In this document: positions 1 to 5,270 of the stretch, piece after piece
How the letters are laid out: each line of letters begins with the position of its first letter
Position numbering within the stretch: position 1 is the stretch's first letter
Assembly (NCBI GenBank): GCA_030045215.1
Contig: JASIBJ010000469.1
Location: 1-5,270, forward strand
DNA: 5,270 nt
Direction: 5' to 3'
Source of the DNA: Streptosporangiaceae bacterium
GTDB lineage: Bacteria > Actinomycetota > Actinomycetes > Streptosporangiales > Streptosporangiaceae
The notes under the pieces: generated by a model
Seen by the model: the letters and a program-made list of their open reading frames with translations, nothing else
Database searches by the model: none
Told to the model about the DNA's origin: nothing
Position numbers and translations under genes: made by a program

Positions 1-884
1 GTCGACGGCTCTGCGGTCGTCGTGAATTTTGCCTTGAACGAGCCCACCAGCGCCGTCGTCGACATGCCCTCGTAAGCCTGGCCGGCGTTCGACTCCATCG
101 CCGTCAGCGCGTTCTCGTCGCTGCTGACCGGCTTGAAGGTCAGCGAGTTCAGGTACGGCAGACCCGGCTGCCAGTAGTTCGGGTTGCGCTTGAGCACAAG
201 GAGCGAGGACGGAACGTCGGTCACGACCGTGAACGGGCCGGCCCCGACCGGCTTGAGCGCGAACGCTTTCTCGCCCATCTTCGCAACAGCCGTCGGCGAG
301 GCGATCCAGTTGAATATGTCGCCCTGCAGCGCGTTGATAAACGGCGCGTCGACATAGGACAACGTTATCGAGAGGCTGTACGGCCCGGTCTGCGTGATAA
401 CGGGAGTGCCGACGAGCATCGGCTTGCAACTGCAGGTTCCCGTCAGGTCACGCTTCCAGTTCCAGACGACCGCGGCGGCGTTGAACGGCGTGCCGTCGGA
501 GAACTTCACGCCCTGGCGGAGCGTGATGTTCACGGTTTTGGCGCCGTTGGAGAACGAGTAGCCGGTGGCCAGGTCGCCGGTCTCCTTCCCGCCGGCGGTC
601 AGCTCGAACAACTCGCCGTAGATGGCGTCCATGTAGCTCATGTTCGCGGCGCCGTCGGTGTCGGTGGCCGGGTCGAGCCCGGGCCAGGAGCCAGCGAAGC
701 TGTCTCCTTCAAGCACGGTCAGCGACCCGCCGTGCTTGGGTGCCGAGCTTGAGGTTGTTGTGCTCGAAGGCTTCGACGATCCGCAGCCGGCCAGGATGAC
801 CGCCACGACCGTCGCCAGGATGACGGACGTCAACCGCAGGGCGGACGGCCGCGCGTTGCGTCTGAAGCATGTCTTGGGTCTCAC
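1..884 (-). CDS. ABC transporter family 5 solute-binding lipoprotein, N-terminal part (partial at left edge)
   Basis: Extracytoplasmic receptor of an ABC importer of the peptide/nickel/opine class (SBP_bac_5), expected to be anchored outside the membrane and to hand substrate to permeases not seen here. The frame is open for 294 codons from a GTG at 884 to the left edge. Residues 1-18 are basic, 19-32 hydrophobic, and a lipobox LAGC places the lipidated cysteine at residue 34, followed by a Ser/Thr-rich linker (about 36-48) typical of actinobacterial lipoproteins. Family hallmarks are visible: LRQGVKFSDGTPFNA at 122-136, GAGPFTV at 214-220 and LKRNPNYW at 231-238. Full-length members usually run to about 500-560 residues, so roughly half is missing. 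The GTG was chosen because GGGAG precedes it by 7 nt and the signal peptide follows at once; the nearest ATG downstream is out of frame. The gene is divergent from the IclR gene, which may control it. The ligand (peptide, sugar oligomer, opine or other) cannot be told. Confidence 0.93.
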   Translation of the reverse strand, partial: MRPKTCFRRNARPSALRLTSVILATVVAVILAGCGSSKPSSTTTSSSAPKHGGSLTVLEGDSFAGSWPGLDPATDTDGAANMSYMDAIYGELFELTAGGKETGDLATGYSFSNGAKTVNITLRQGVKFSDGTPFNAAAVVWNWKRDLTGTCSCKPMLVGTPVITQTGPYSLSITLSYVDAPFINALQGDIFNWIASPTAVAKMGEKAFALKPVGAGPFTVVTDVPSSLLVLKRNPNYWQPGLPYLNSLTFKPVSSDENALTAMESNAGQAYEGMSTTALVGSFKAKFTTTAEPS

Positions 885-887
885 GTC

Positions 888-913
888 GATGCTCCCGCTA
901 TGCAGATGCTCCC
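888..913. repeat. 9-bp direct repeat just upstream of the solute-binding protein start
   Basis: GATGCTCCC at 888-896 and again at 905-913 (plus strand), 17 bp apart. On the coding strand each contains GGGAG; the nearer copy serves as the ribosome binding site, and the farther one would be a second, unused or alternative site. Confidence 0.5.
892..896 (-). promoter_or_regulatory. Ribosome binding site of the solute-binding protein gene
   Basis: GGGAG on the minus strand lies 7 nt before the GTG at 884 and supports that start. The same nine bases GGGAGCATC occur again 17 bp upstream (minus-strand 913-905). Confidence 0.65.
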
Positions 914-982
914 AGTACGAACAGGCGGCTGCGCATGCCGCGCTGCCCGGCCCCGGGCGGTGCGGTTCGGCAGACCTCAGCG

Positions 983-1002
983 CAGTGAGCTTTGCCTCAC
1001 TG
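983..1002. promoter_or_regulatory. Perfect 7-bp inverted repeat, candidate operator
   Basis: CAGTGAG (983-989) and CTCACTG (996-1002) are exact reverse complements separated by 6 bp, giving a 20-bp dyad about 100 bp upstream of the solute-binding protein start. Size and spacing suit a dimeric helix-turn-helix protein such as the IclR regulator encoded next door. No T-run follows on either strand, so a terminator is unlikely. The assignment to IclR is inference. Confidence 0.45.
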
Positions 1003-1026
1003 ATTGACCCGCCCAGCTTGGGCGAC

Positions 1027-1063
1027 TCGCCCGGCGTGCGTCCACAGCGCTTCCGCCGGGCGA
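1027..1063. repeat. 10-bp inverted repeat with 17-nt spacer
   Basis: TCGCCCGGCG (1027-1036) and CGCCGGGCGA (1054-1063) are perfect reverse complements. As RNA from the minus strand they would form a GC-rich stem with a 17-nt loop in the probable leader of the solute-binding protein mRNA; as DNA they could bind a protein. There is no T-tract on either side, so it does not look like an intrinsic terminator. Confidence 0.45.
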
Positions 1064-1141
1064 AAGAGAGATGCGAGGCCGCCCCTCGCCGGCCGCGACA
1101 GTTCTGGTCAGGGCCTTTGGCGGCACCAGTCGCGCACGCGT

Positions 1142-1162
1142 CGTTCGCCGCACGTTTGCCGC
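1142..1162. repeat. Near-identical 10-bp direct repeat with an 11-bp period
   Basis: CGTTCGCCGC (1142-1151) and CGTTTGCCGC (1153-1162) differ at one base and start 11 bp apart, about one helical turn, next to the AT-rich island. Such phased direct repeats can bind a regulator on one face of the helix. Chance is possible in DNA of this composition. Confidence 0.3.
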
Positions 1163-1253
1163 GCTGTTTCTATGGGTTTAGCCCAAATCACTTACTTCTT
1201 GCAGAACCGGGCATCGCGTGCCAGCATTATTTCAGCCGTGTTAATTGCTTCCC

Positions 1254-1283
1254 GCCCGTAACCGGTTCGATCTGCTGACGGGC
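1254..1283. promoter_or_regulatory. Inverted repeat enclosing an AACCGGTT palindrome, upstream of the IclR gene
   Basis: GCCCGT (1254-1259) pairs with ACGGGC (1278-1283), and the perfect 8-bp palindrome AACCGGTT lies inside at 1260-1267. The element ends 39 bp before the ATG at 1323, where a self-regulating repressor could block its own transcription. Function is inferred from position only. Confidence 0.3.
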
Positions 1284-1311
1284 CGTCGCTCGGGAATATG
1301 GCGCTAATGGC

Positions 1312-1316
1312 GAGGG
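1312..1316 (+). promoter_or_regulatory. Ribosome binding site of the IclR gene
   Basis: GAGGG ends 6 nt before the ATG at 1323. An in-frame stop (TAA, 1305-1307) just upstream prevents any earlier start. A second in-frame ATG at 1332 is possible with GGAG (1318-1321) as its site, but the first ATG is preferred. Confidence 0.6.
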
Positions 1317-1322
1317 TGGAGC

Positions 1323-2192
1323 ATGCCGGATATGCTCGACGCCTCAGTGGAGGCGAGCGCACCGGCTTCTCGCACGAACGCCGCCGGCCGGCTTCTTGCG
1401 GTGCTTGATGCCTTCGGGCCGCGCAATCGCGCGCTATCGCTCAGCGAGATCTCGCGGCGGTCGGGGCTTAGCCTGTCTACCGCCCACCGGCTGGTTCATG
1501 AACTGGTGAGCTGGGGCGCTCTGGAACGTGATCCCAGCGGCTGTTACTCGATCGGCGTGCGGCTGCTCGAGCTCGCAGCGCTCGCGCCGCGCGGGCTTGA
1601 CCTGCGCGAGGCCGCCTTCCCCTGCCTGGATGAGCTTCATCACCGCACCCGCGGCAACGTGCATCTCGGCGTTCGCGACGGCATGCACGTCGTCTATGTC
1701 GAGGCGATCCGCGCCTGCGCTACGCACCCGACCAACGGCAAGGCGGGCGATCGCTGGCCGATGCATGCCACGGGCACGGGGCTGGTGCTGCTCGCGTACT
1801 CCGATCGGGAATTCCAGGAGGAGGCGCTGCGTCGGCCGCTGGAGCGCTATACGCCGCTCACTATCACCGATCCAGCTCAGCTGCGGCGCAAGCTTGCCCA
1901 GGTCAGGCAGTGCGGCTACGCCGTGGCGGTCGGGCAGATTACGCTGCCGGACCTGGTCGTCGCGGTGCCGGTCCACGACCCGTTCGGCAGCGTCGCCGCG
2001 GCCATCAGCGTCGTCGTTGAGGCAGCACGGGCCAGGCCGCAGGCGCTGGCCAAGATGCTGACCGACGCATCCGGCGAGATCACCGGGCGGCTAGCGGCGC
2101 AGTCCCGCCAGCCGGTGCCGGCCGGGGAGCGGCGCGTCGGCTTCACCCCGGTAGCTGCCGCCATGCGTACGAGGGTCAGCGCGTCGGTTTGA
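1323..2192 (+). CDS. IclR-family transcriptional regulator
   Basis: DNA-binding regulator, 289 residues, normally a dimer or tetramer that senses a small metabolite. The N-terminal winged helix-turn-helix covers about residues 19-80: the first helix GRLLAVLDAF at 22-31, the recognition region LSEISRRSGLSLSTAHRLV at 40-58, and the wing ERDPSGCYSIG at 68-78. The effector-binding domain follows from about 90 to 260, with HLGVRDGMHVVYVE at 114-127, the family hallmark MHATGTG at 147-153, and CGYAVAVGQ with AVPVHDPFGSV at 197-224. Where many relatives have a glutamate shortly before the AVPV strand (Gly-Glu), this protein has Gln205. The last 25-30 residues, rich in Arg, Pro and Ala, extend beyond the usual domain end and overlap the convergent amidohydrolase gene. 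Divergence from the solute-binding protein gene suggests it controls that gene and perhaps the catabolic operon. Family IclR is certain; effector and sign of regulation are unknown. Confidence 0.95.
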   Translation: MPDMLDASVEASAPASRTNAAGRLLAVLDAFGPRNRALSLSEISRRSGLSLSTAHRLVHELVSWGALERDPSGCYSIGVRLLELAALAPRGLDLREAAFPCLDELHHRTRGNVHLGVRDGMHVVYVEAIRACATHPTNGKAGDRWPMHATGTGLVLLAYSDREFQEEALRRPLERYTPLTITDPAQLRRKLAQVRQCGYAVAVGQITLPDLVVAVPVHDPFGSVAAAISVVVEAARARPQALAKMLTDASGEITGRLAAQSRQPVPAGERRVGFTPVAAAMRTRVSASV

Positions 2193-3180
2193 TGCCGAGC
2201 CACCGGAACGCGTTGTTCCAGGTGATGTCCTCCAGCCACTGCCTCGGCAGGTCCAGCGAGTGCAGCGTGCGCCCGGCCGGGTCCTCGCGGGGCATCGCCG
2301 GGAAGTCGGTTCCCACCAGCAGCCGGTCGGCACCAAGCAGGTCCACCAGGAAGCGGATCGCCCGCCGGTCAAACACCAGCGAGTCGTAATAGAACCTGCG
2401 GGCGAACTCCAGCGGCGACGGTCCGTCGTCCTTCACGATCGCGCGCTCGGGCACTCTGGGCTCCTCGTTCCAGGTGCCGCTCCAGAAGTACTGCGCCCTG
2501 GGCAGCATGAGCGGGAAACCTCCGGCCGCGTGGCTGAACGCGATGCGCAGTTCCGGGCACTTGGCCGCGGTCCCGCCGGTGATGAGGGACGCGGCCGCGA
2601 GCGCGCCTTCAATCCCGACCACGTACGTGCCGGCCGCGGCCGGCGGCAGGCGGTCATTCGCTCCCGGCATGGCGTGCACGAAGACGGCCAGGCCGAGCCG
2701 GCTGGCCTCGGCGAAGAACGGCAGGAACCGCTCATCGCCGATGGACACCCCCAGGACATGCGAGGAGATCTCCACGCCGGCCAGCCCGCAGTCCCCGATT
2801 GCCGCAAGCTCGGCCGTGGCGGCATCGGGATCCTGCATGGGCACCATGCCGAGCCCGATCAGCCGGGCCCGATCGGACGAGCACAGTTGCGCGGTGAAGC
2901 CGTTGACGTGCCGGGCCAGAGCCAGCCCGTCAGCGGCAGGCAGATCGAAGCGCAGCAACGGCGGCATCGGCGACAATACCTCCGCGTCGACGCCCGCAGC
3001 GTCTTGGGCGGCGAGTCGCCGCTCCGCCTCGAAGAACACGTCCCTGGCCCGGAAGCGCATCGCCCCGAAGGCCAGCGTGCGGTCCGTGCTGCCCTCGATC
3101 AGCTCCATCCGCGGGAAGCACGAGGGCGCGTCGGGCGGGTAGTCACGAGGCAGCAGGTGGGCGTGGGCGTCGACAAGCAC
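2176..3180 (-). CDS. Amidohydrolase-2 (ACMSD-like) family metal-dependent hydrolase/decarboxylase
   Basis: Cytoplasmic TIM-barrel enzyme of 334 residues, the usual length for family PF04909. This family includes ACMSD, gamma-resorcylate and related decarboxylases, and some hydrolases and hydratases. All metal and catalytic positions known for ACMSD have matches: His6 and His8 in DAHAHLLP, His169 in VFVHAMPG, His217 in AFSHAAGGFP, and Asp292 in LLVGTDFPAMP. The enzyme is therefore probably active with one divalent metal, likely zinc or manganese. The start is a GTG at 3180, placed by GGAGG 7 nt upstream and by the first metal motif beginning at residue 4. It is the last gene of the operon, 18 bp after the dehydrogenase stop. 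Its end overlaps the end of the IclR gene by 17 bp. A role in breaking down a carboxylated or ring compound fits the context, but the substrate is not readable. Confidence 0.92.
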   Translation of the reverse strand: MLVDAHAHLLPRDYPPDAPSCFPRMELIEGSTDRTLAFGAMRFRARDVFFEAERRLAAQDAAGVDAEVLSPMPPLLRFDLPAADGLALARHVNGFTAQLCSSDRARLIGLGMVPMQDPDAATAELAAIGDCGLAGVEISSHVLGVSIGDERFLPFFAEASRLGLAVFVHAMPGANDRLPPAAAGTYVVGIEGALAAASLITGGTAAKCPELRIAFSHAAGGFPLMLPRAQYFWSGTWNEEPRVPERAIVKDDGPSPLEFARRFYYDSLVFDRRAIRFLVDLLGADRLLVGTDFPAMPREDPAGRTLHSLDLPRQWLEDITWNNAFRWLGIKPTR

Positions 3181-3187
3181 GGTTCAG

Positions 3188-3192
3188 CCTCC
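3188..3192 (-). promoter_or_regulatory. Ribosome binding site of the amidohydrolase gene
   Basis: GGAGG on the minus strand, 7 nt before the GTG at 3180, fills most of the 18-bp gap after the dehydrogenase stop. It decides the GTG start and shows that this gene has its own strong initiation site despite its close packing. Confidence 0.75.
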
Positions 3193-3198
3193 GGGAAC

Positions 3199-4305
3199 TC
3201 AGGCAGCGGCCGGGTGGACCGAGACGTGGATCGCGTGCTCGCCCGGCACGTCGCCGCCGAGCGTCTGGATGGCCAGCTCCGCGTCGTCAAGCCCGAATGA
3301 GTGCGTGTGCATCTTCTCCAGCGGGAAGCGGCGCGACTCGATCAGCGCGATCGCGTCCGCCATGCCCTTGGCGTCGACGCCGAAGGCACCGCGCACGGTC
3401 AGCGCGCGATTAATGATCAGGTCCGTCCTGACCGGTATCTCGCGGTTGCCCTTCAGCCCGGCGAGCACCACCCGCCCGCCGCGCCGGGCGGCTAGCAGCG
3501 CGTCCGACACCGGGCCGGCCGCCAGCGGAGTCAGCTCGAGCACGAGGTCGGCGAGCTCGCCGCCCGTAATCTCCTCCACCCGCTCGACGGTGTTCTGGGC
3601 CTCATCCCCGTCCACCACGATCGTGTGATCGGCGCCGAGCTCGCGGGCCAGGGTCAGCTTGTGCGCGTCCGCGGCCAGCCCGGTGACGATGATCGTCCCG
3701 GCTCCGGCCGCGCGCGCCGCGACCACGGCTGCGATCCCGCGCTGCCCCGCGCCAAGTACAAGGACCGTCTCGCCCACCCGCACCTCTCCGAGATGGCAGG
3801 CCCAGCGCACGCCCGCGCCCATCGCGTTGTACGTCGCGGCCAGTTCCGCTGGCAGGCTGGGGTCCATCTTGTGCAGCACGGACGTGGCCGAGATGTACAT
3901 GTACTCGGCCAGCCCGCCCCACAGGGCCGGCTCGGTGTCGATGCCGGTCACGCCGTGACCGTACTTGCGGTTGCGGCAGAACTGATACCGGCCGGTCAGG
4001 CAGTCCTGGCAGGACCGGCACGGCACGATCACCTCAAGCGCAACCCGGTCACCAGGCTCGACACCCCAGCGCCGCGCCGCCAGCTCGCCGACCTCCTCGA
4101 TGATCCCGAGCGGCTCGTGCCCGGGGATGAACGCCGGCCTGGGCCCGCCCAGGTGCCCGCGGTAGGTTTCCACATCGCTACCGCAGATGCCGTTGGCCTC
4201 AACCCGCAGCAGCCCGTCGTCAGGACCGGTCCGCGGCCGCGGGAACTCGCGCAGCTCGATCCGGCCGGGCCCGACCTGAACCGCGGCCCGCACCATGTCA
4301 GTCAT
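3199..4305 (-). CDS. Zinc-dependent medium-chain alcohol dehydrogenase (MDR superfamily)
   Basis: Cytoplasmic NAD(P)-dependent oxidoreductase of 368 residues acting on an alcohol/carbonyl pair. The GroES-like domain carries the catalytic zinc site Cys41 (GICGSD) and His63-Glu64 (PGHEPLG). The structural zinc lobe has Cys96, Cys99, Cys102 and Cys110. The Rossmann domain begins near 178, with GAGQRG at 185-190. Two positions differ from common members: Asn160 (TYNAMGAG) sits where a Cys, Glu or Asp often completes the catalytic zinc site, and Gly209 replaces the acidic residue that usually binds the NAD ribose (strand IIVTGL, 205-210), which could mean NADP use. Both depend on alignment by eye. 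The start ATG at 4305 overlaps the stop of the upstream gene (ATGA), and GAGGAG lies 5 nt before it. Threonine, sorbitol and other polyol or aryl-alcohol dehydrogenases are near alternatives; the substrate is unknown. Confidence 0.94.
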   Translation of the reverse strand: MTDMVRAAVQVGPGRIELREFPRPRTGPDDGLLRVEANGICGSDVETYRGHLGGPRPAFIPGHEPLGIIEEVGELAARRWGVEPGDRVALEVIVPCRSCQDCLTGRYQFCRNRKYGHGVTGIDTEPALWGGLAEYMYISATSVLHKMDPSLPAELAATYNAMGAGVRWACHLGEVRVGETVLVLGAGQRGIAAVVAARAAGAGTIIVTGLAADAHKLTLARELGADHTIVVDGDEAQNTVERVEEITGGELADLVLELTPLAAGPVSDALLAARRGGRVVLAGLKGNREIPVRTDLIINRALTVRGAFGVDAKGMADAIALIESRRFPLEKMHTHSFGLDDAELAIQTLGGDVPGEHAIHVSVHPAAA

Positions 4306-5270
4306 TGCGTCTCCTCTGCGCTCTGCCCGTGCTCGCCAGCACCGTGCTCGCCAGCACCGTGCTCGCCGGCATCGGGCCGGTCGGCCCTGGCTGCGCCGGC
4401 ACTCGCGGCGTCGGGCCCGGTCACCGGGACGGCAGCGCCGGACCAGTCGGCGAACAACCGGACGACCATCGAGATGCCGGCGTTGCGCGCGCCGGCGACC
4501 GCTATCAGCAAGTTCGTGCGGTCATCGCTCGGCAGCGTGCGCTGGAACTGCGTAGCTGGCTCGCCGTCACCCGGTAGTCGGAGCCGTCCGTCGAGGCGGT
4601 CCTTGCCGACCGAGGCCAGGTCCGCCGTCCGGCGGCCCGAGCGCTCGGCCAGCCAGGCCCTGACGCGGGCGCGGTCATACCCGGCGCCGGCGAGTAGCTG
4701 CGCATGCTCAGGGCAGAACACGATCCCCGCCTGCGCGTGCTCGAAGATCCACGACCCGGACCGGCCGATCGTGTCGGCAAAATCCCCGAGCAATTGCTCG
4801 GCGCTGCTGGTATGGCGGTTGTCGACAAACTCGCAGGTCCGCAGCAGTGTCGCGGACACCGCGGAGGCACCGTCCGGCAGGCCTGCCTCGCTAGCGAGCG
4901 GCGGCCACGGGCTTTCCTCCTCATTCTCCGCCACGCAGATCGACCAGCGTCCCGGCAGCCCTTGGGTAGCTTGCTCCAGCTCGTGCGGATGAATGCCGTA
5001 GACGTTGCGCACGATCAGGCCGATCGCTCGCGGCACGGTGGCGTTGGGCCGGAATCCCGGACCGAAGACGCCGCCGGCGCAGTTGAAGCCGAGTTCGGTC
5101 CTGACCGGGCCGTTGATCACGATCAGCGGGGCCGGCCCGCTCGTCGACTGCCATCCGCCGCCTCCGGTCGCCCGCTCGCGCATCAGCGCTTCCCAGGCGG
5201 CCAGCACCACAGGGAAGTACTCAGGTCTGCAACCGGCCATCACCGCGTTGATTGCCGCCAGCCGGACCGT
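4302..5270 (-). CDS. Conserved protein of unknown function, first visible gene of the operon (5' end beyond right edge)
   Basis: 322 residues are visible and the frame is open to the last base of the window. A GTG at 5243 followed by ATG at 5240 could be taken as a start, but the nine codons upstream read TVRLAAINA and run directly into VMAGCRPEYFPVV. I recall NAVMAGC-PEYFPVV as one continuous conserved block in uncharacterised proteins, so the true start is probably outside. Other conserved-looking stretches (fragment numbering) are INGPVRTELGFN 52-63, FGPGFRPNAT 69-78, CVAENEEESPW 112-122 and FCPEHA 185-190, followed by a LLIAVAG strand at 254-260. Cysteines lie at 14, 64, 112, 146 and 186. 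No signal peptide or membrane segment is visible. The low-complexity tail ends in three GAGEH-type units. Coupling to the dehydrogenase suggests a shared pathway. I cannot name the function; I have an unverified recollection that relatives occur with UGSC-type (seleno)proteins. Confidence 0.8.
   Translation of the reverse strand, partial: TVRLAAINAVMAGCRPEYFPVVLAAWEALMRERATGGGGWQSTSGPAPLIVINGPVRTELGFNCAGGVFGPGFRPNATVPRAIGLIVRNVYGIHPHELEQATQGLPGRWSICVAENEEESPWPPLASEAGLPDGASAVSATLLRTCEFVDNRHTSSAEQLLGDFADTIGRSGSWIFEHAQAGIVFCPEHAQLLAGAGYDRARVRAWLAERSGRRTADLASVGKDRLDGRLRLPGDGEPATQFQRTLPSDDRTNLLIAVAGARNAGISMVVRLFADWSGAAVPVTGPDAASAGAARADRPDAGEHGAGEHGAGEHGQSAEETQ
4311..4316 (-). promoter_or_regulatory. 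Ribosome binding site of the dehydrogenase, inside the upstream gene
   Basis: GAGGAG on the minus strand is formed by two Glu codons near the end of the upstream gene and precedes the ATG at 4305 by 5 nt. With the 4-bp ATGA stop/start overlap (4302-4305), this suggests translational coupling of the two proteins. Confidence 0.7.
4327..4371 (-). repeat. Three-copy 15-bp tandem repeat in the C-terminal coding region
   Basis: The unit (plus strand CCGTGCTCGCCAGCA) occurs at 4327-4341, 4342-4356 and 4357-4371; the third copy differs at one base (A to G). It is in frame and encodes repeated Gly-Glu-His-Gly-Ala, with histidines at fragment residues 304, 309 and 314. Copy-number change would lengthen or shorten the tail by five residues without a frameshift. 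Confidence 0.9.

Larger units (their letters stand above)
885..1322. promoter_or_regulatory. Divergent intergenic control region between solute-binding protein and IclR genes
   Basis: These 438 bp lie between two divergent genes and should hold both promoters and the regulator's binding sites. I see no convincing protein-coding gene; the open frames across it lack family features and plausible start sites. The segment at about 1161-1250 is clearly richer in A+T than its surroundings and is the likeliest promoter core. I could not find a -35/-10 pair with good spacing on either strand: TTGCAG at 1199 and CATTAT at 1225 are 20 nt apart, which is too wide. Several inverted repeats and one direct repeat are listed separately. 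The long distance from the AT-rich island to the GTG at 884 suggests a leader of about 250-300 nt on the solute-binding protein transcript, if the promoter is there. Confidence 0.7.

Noticed and set aside
1..6. GTCGAC at the very start as a cloning junction
   Set aside because: The receptor reading frame runs through it normally and the same hexamer occurs elsewhere in the window.
945..958. GCCCGG-cc-CCGGGC inverted repeat
   Set aside because: The loop is too short for a stable RNA hairpin, and such G/C repeats are common by chance here.
983..1002. CRP/GlxR-type site (TGTGA-N6-TCACA)
   Set aside because: GTGA and TCAC are present but 8 bp apart instead of 6, and the outer bases do not match.
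640..1278. 212-codon open frame on the plus strand across the receptor gene and intergenic region
   Set aside because: It lies antisense to the signal peptide region of a clear solute-binding lipoprotein, shows no family feature, and is expected by chance in GC-rich DNA.
2205..2219. GGAAC-gcgtt-GTTCC hairpin after the IclR stop as a terminator
   Set aside because: The stem is only 5 bp, has no T-run, and lies inside the amidohydrolase coding sequence.
2629..2644. 16-bp perfect palindrome of G and C inside the amidohydrolase gene
   Set aside because: It encodes an Ala/Gly-rich stretch and is readily produced by GC-rich codon choice; nothing ties it to a binding site.
2260..3300. 346-codon open frame on the plus strand opposite the amidohydrolase
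   Set aside because: The opposite strand carries an intact metal-site amidohydrolase; this frame has no recognisable domain.
3625..4992. 455-codon open frame on the plus strand opposite the dehydrogenase and the unknown gene
   Set aside because: Its composition (Ala/Arg/Pro/Ser) is that of a shadow frame, and the minus strand there encodes a dehydrogenase with all its motifs plus a coupled gene.

Overview
The window is GC-rich DNA (about two thirds G+C by eye) with dense, tightly packed genes and GTG starts. A lipoprotein with a Ser/Thr-rich linker after its lipidation cysteine points to a high-GC Gram-positive (Actinomycetota), probably a soil type. This is inference; no rRNA or other marker gene is present. 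There are no RNA genes, insertion sequences, CRISPR arrays or obvious terminators.

Layout, left to right. (1) Positions 1-884, minus strand: the N-terminal half of a family 5 extracellular solute-binding lipoprotein of an ABC importer (peptide/nickel/opine type); its C-terminus lies beyond the left edge. (2) 885-1322: a 438-bp divergent regulatory region with several inverted and direct repeats and an AT-richer island at about 1161-1250. (3) 1323-2192, plus strand: a complete IclR-family regulator. (4) 2176-5270, minus strand: a three-gene operon, in transcription order a conserved protein of unknown function (5' end off the right edge), a zinc-dependent MDR alcohol dehydrogenase, and an amidohydrolase-2 (ACMSD-like) metal-dependent hydrolase/decarboxylase. 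The first two genes overlap by four bases (ATGA). The last two are 18 bp apart with a strong ribosome binding site between them. The operon ends tail-to-tail with the regulator gene, overlapping it by 17 bp.

As a working model (inference), this is a small uptake-and-catabolism island. The solute-binding protein captures a substrate, the dehydrogenase and amidohydrolase process it or a derivative, and the IclR protein senses substrate or intermediate and acts on the divergent promoter region and possibly on the operon promoter outside the window. The least understood part is the right-edge gene. Its reading frame stays open to the last base, so a start inside the window would truncate it, and its C-terminus carries an in-frame three-copy 15-bp tandem repeat encoding Gly-Glu-His-Gly-Ala units. 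The substrate cannot be read from the sequence.
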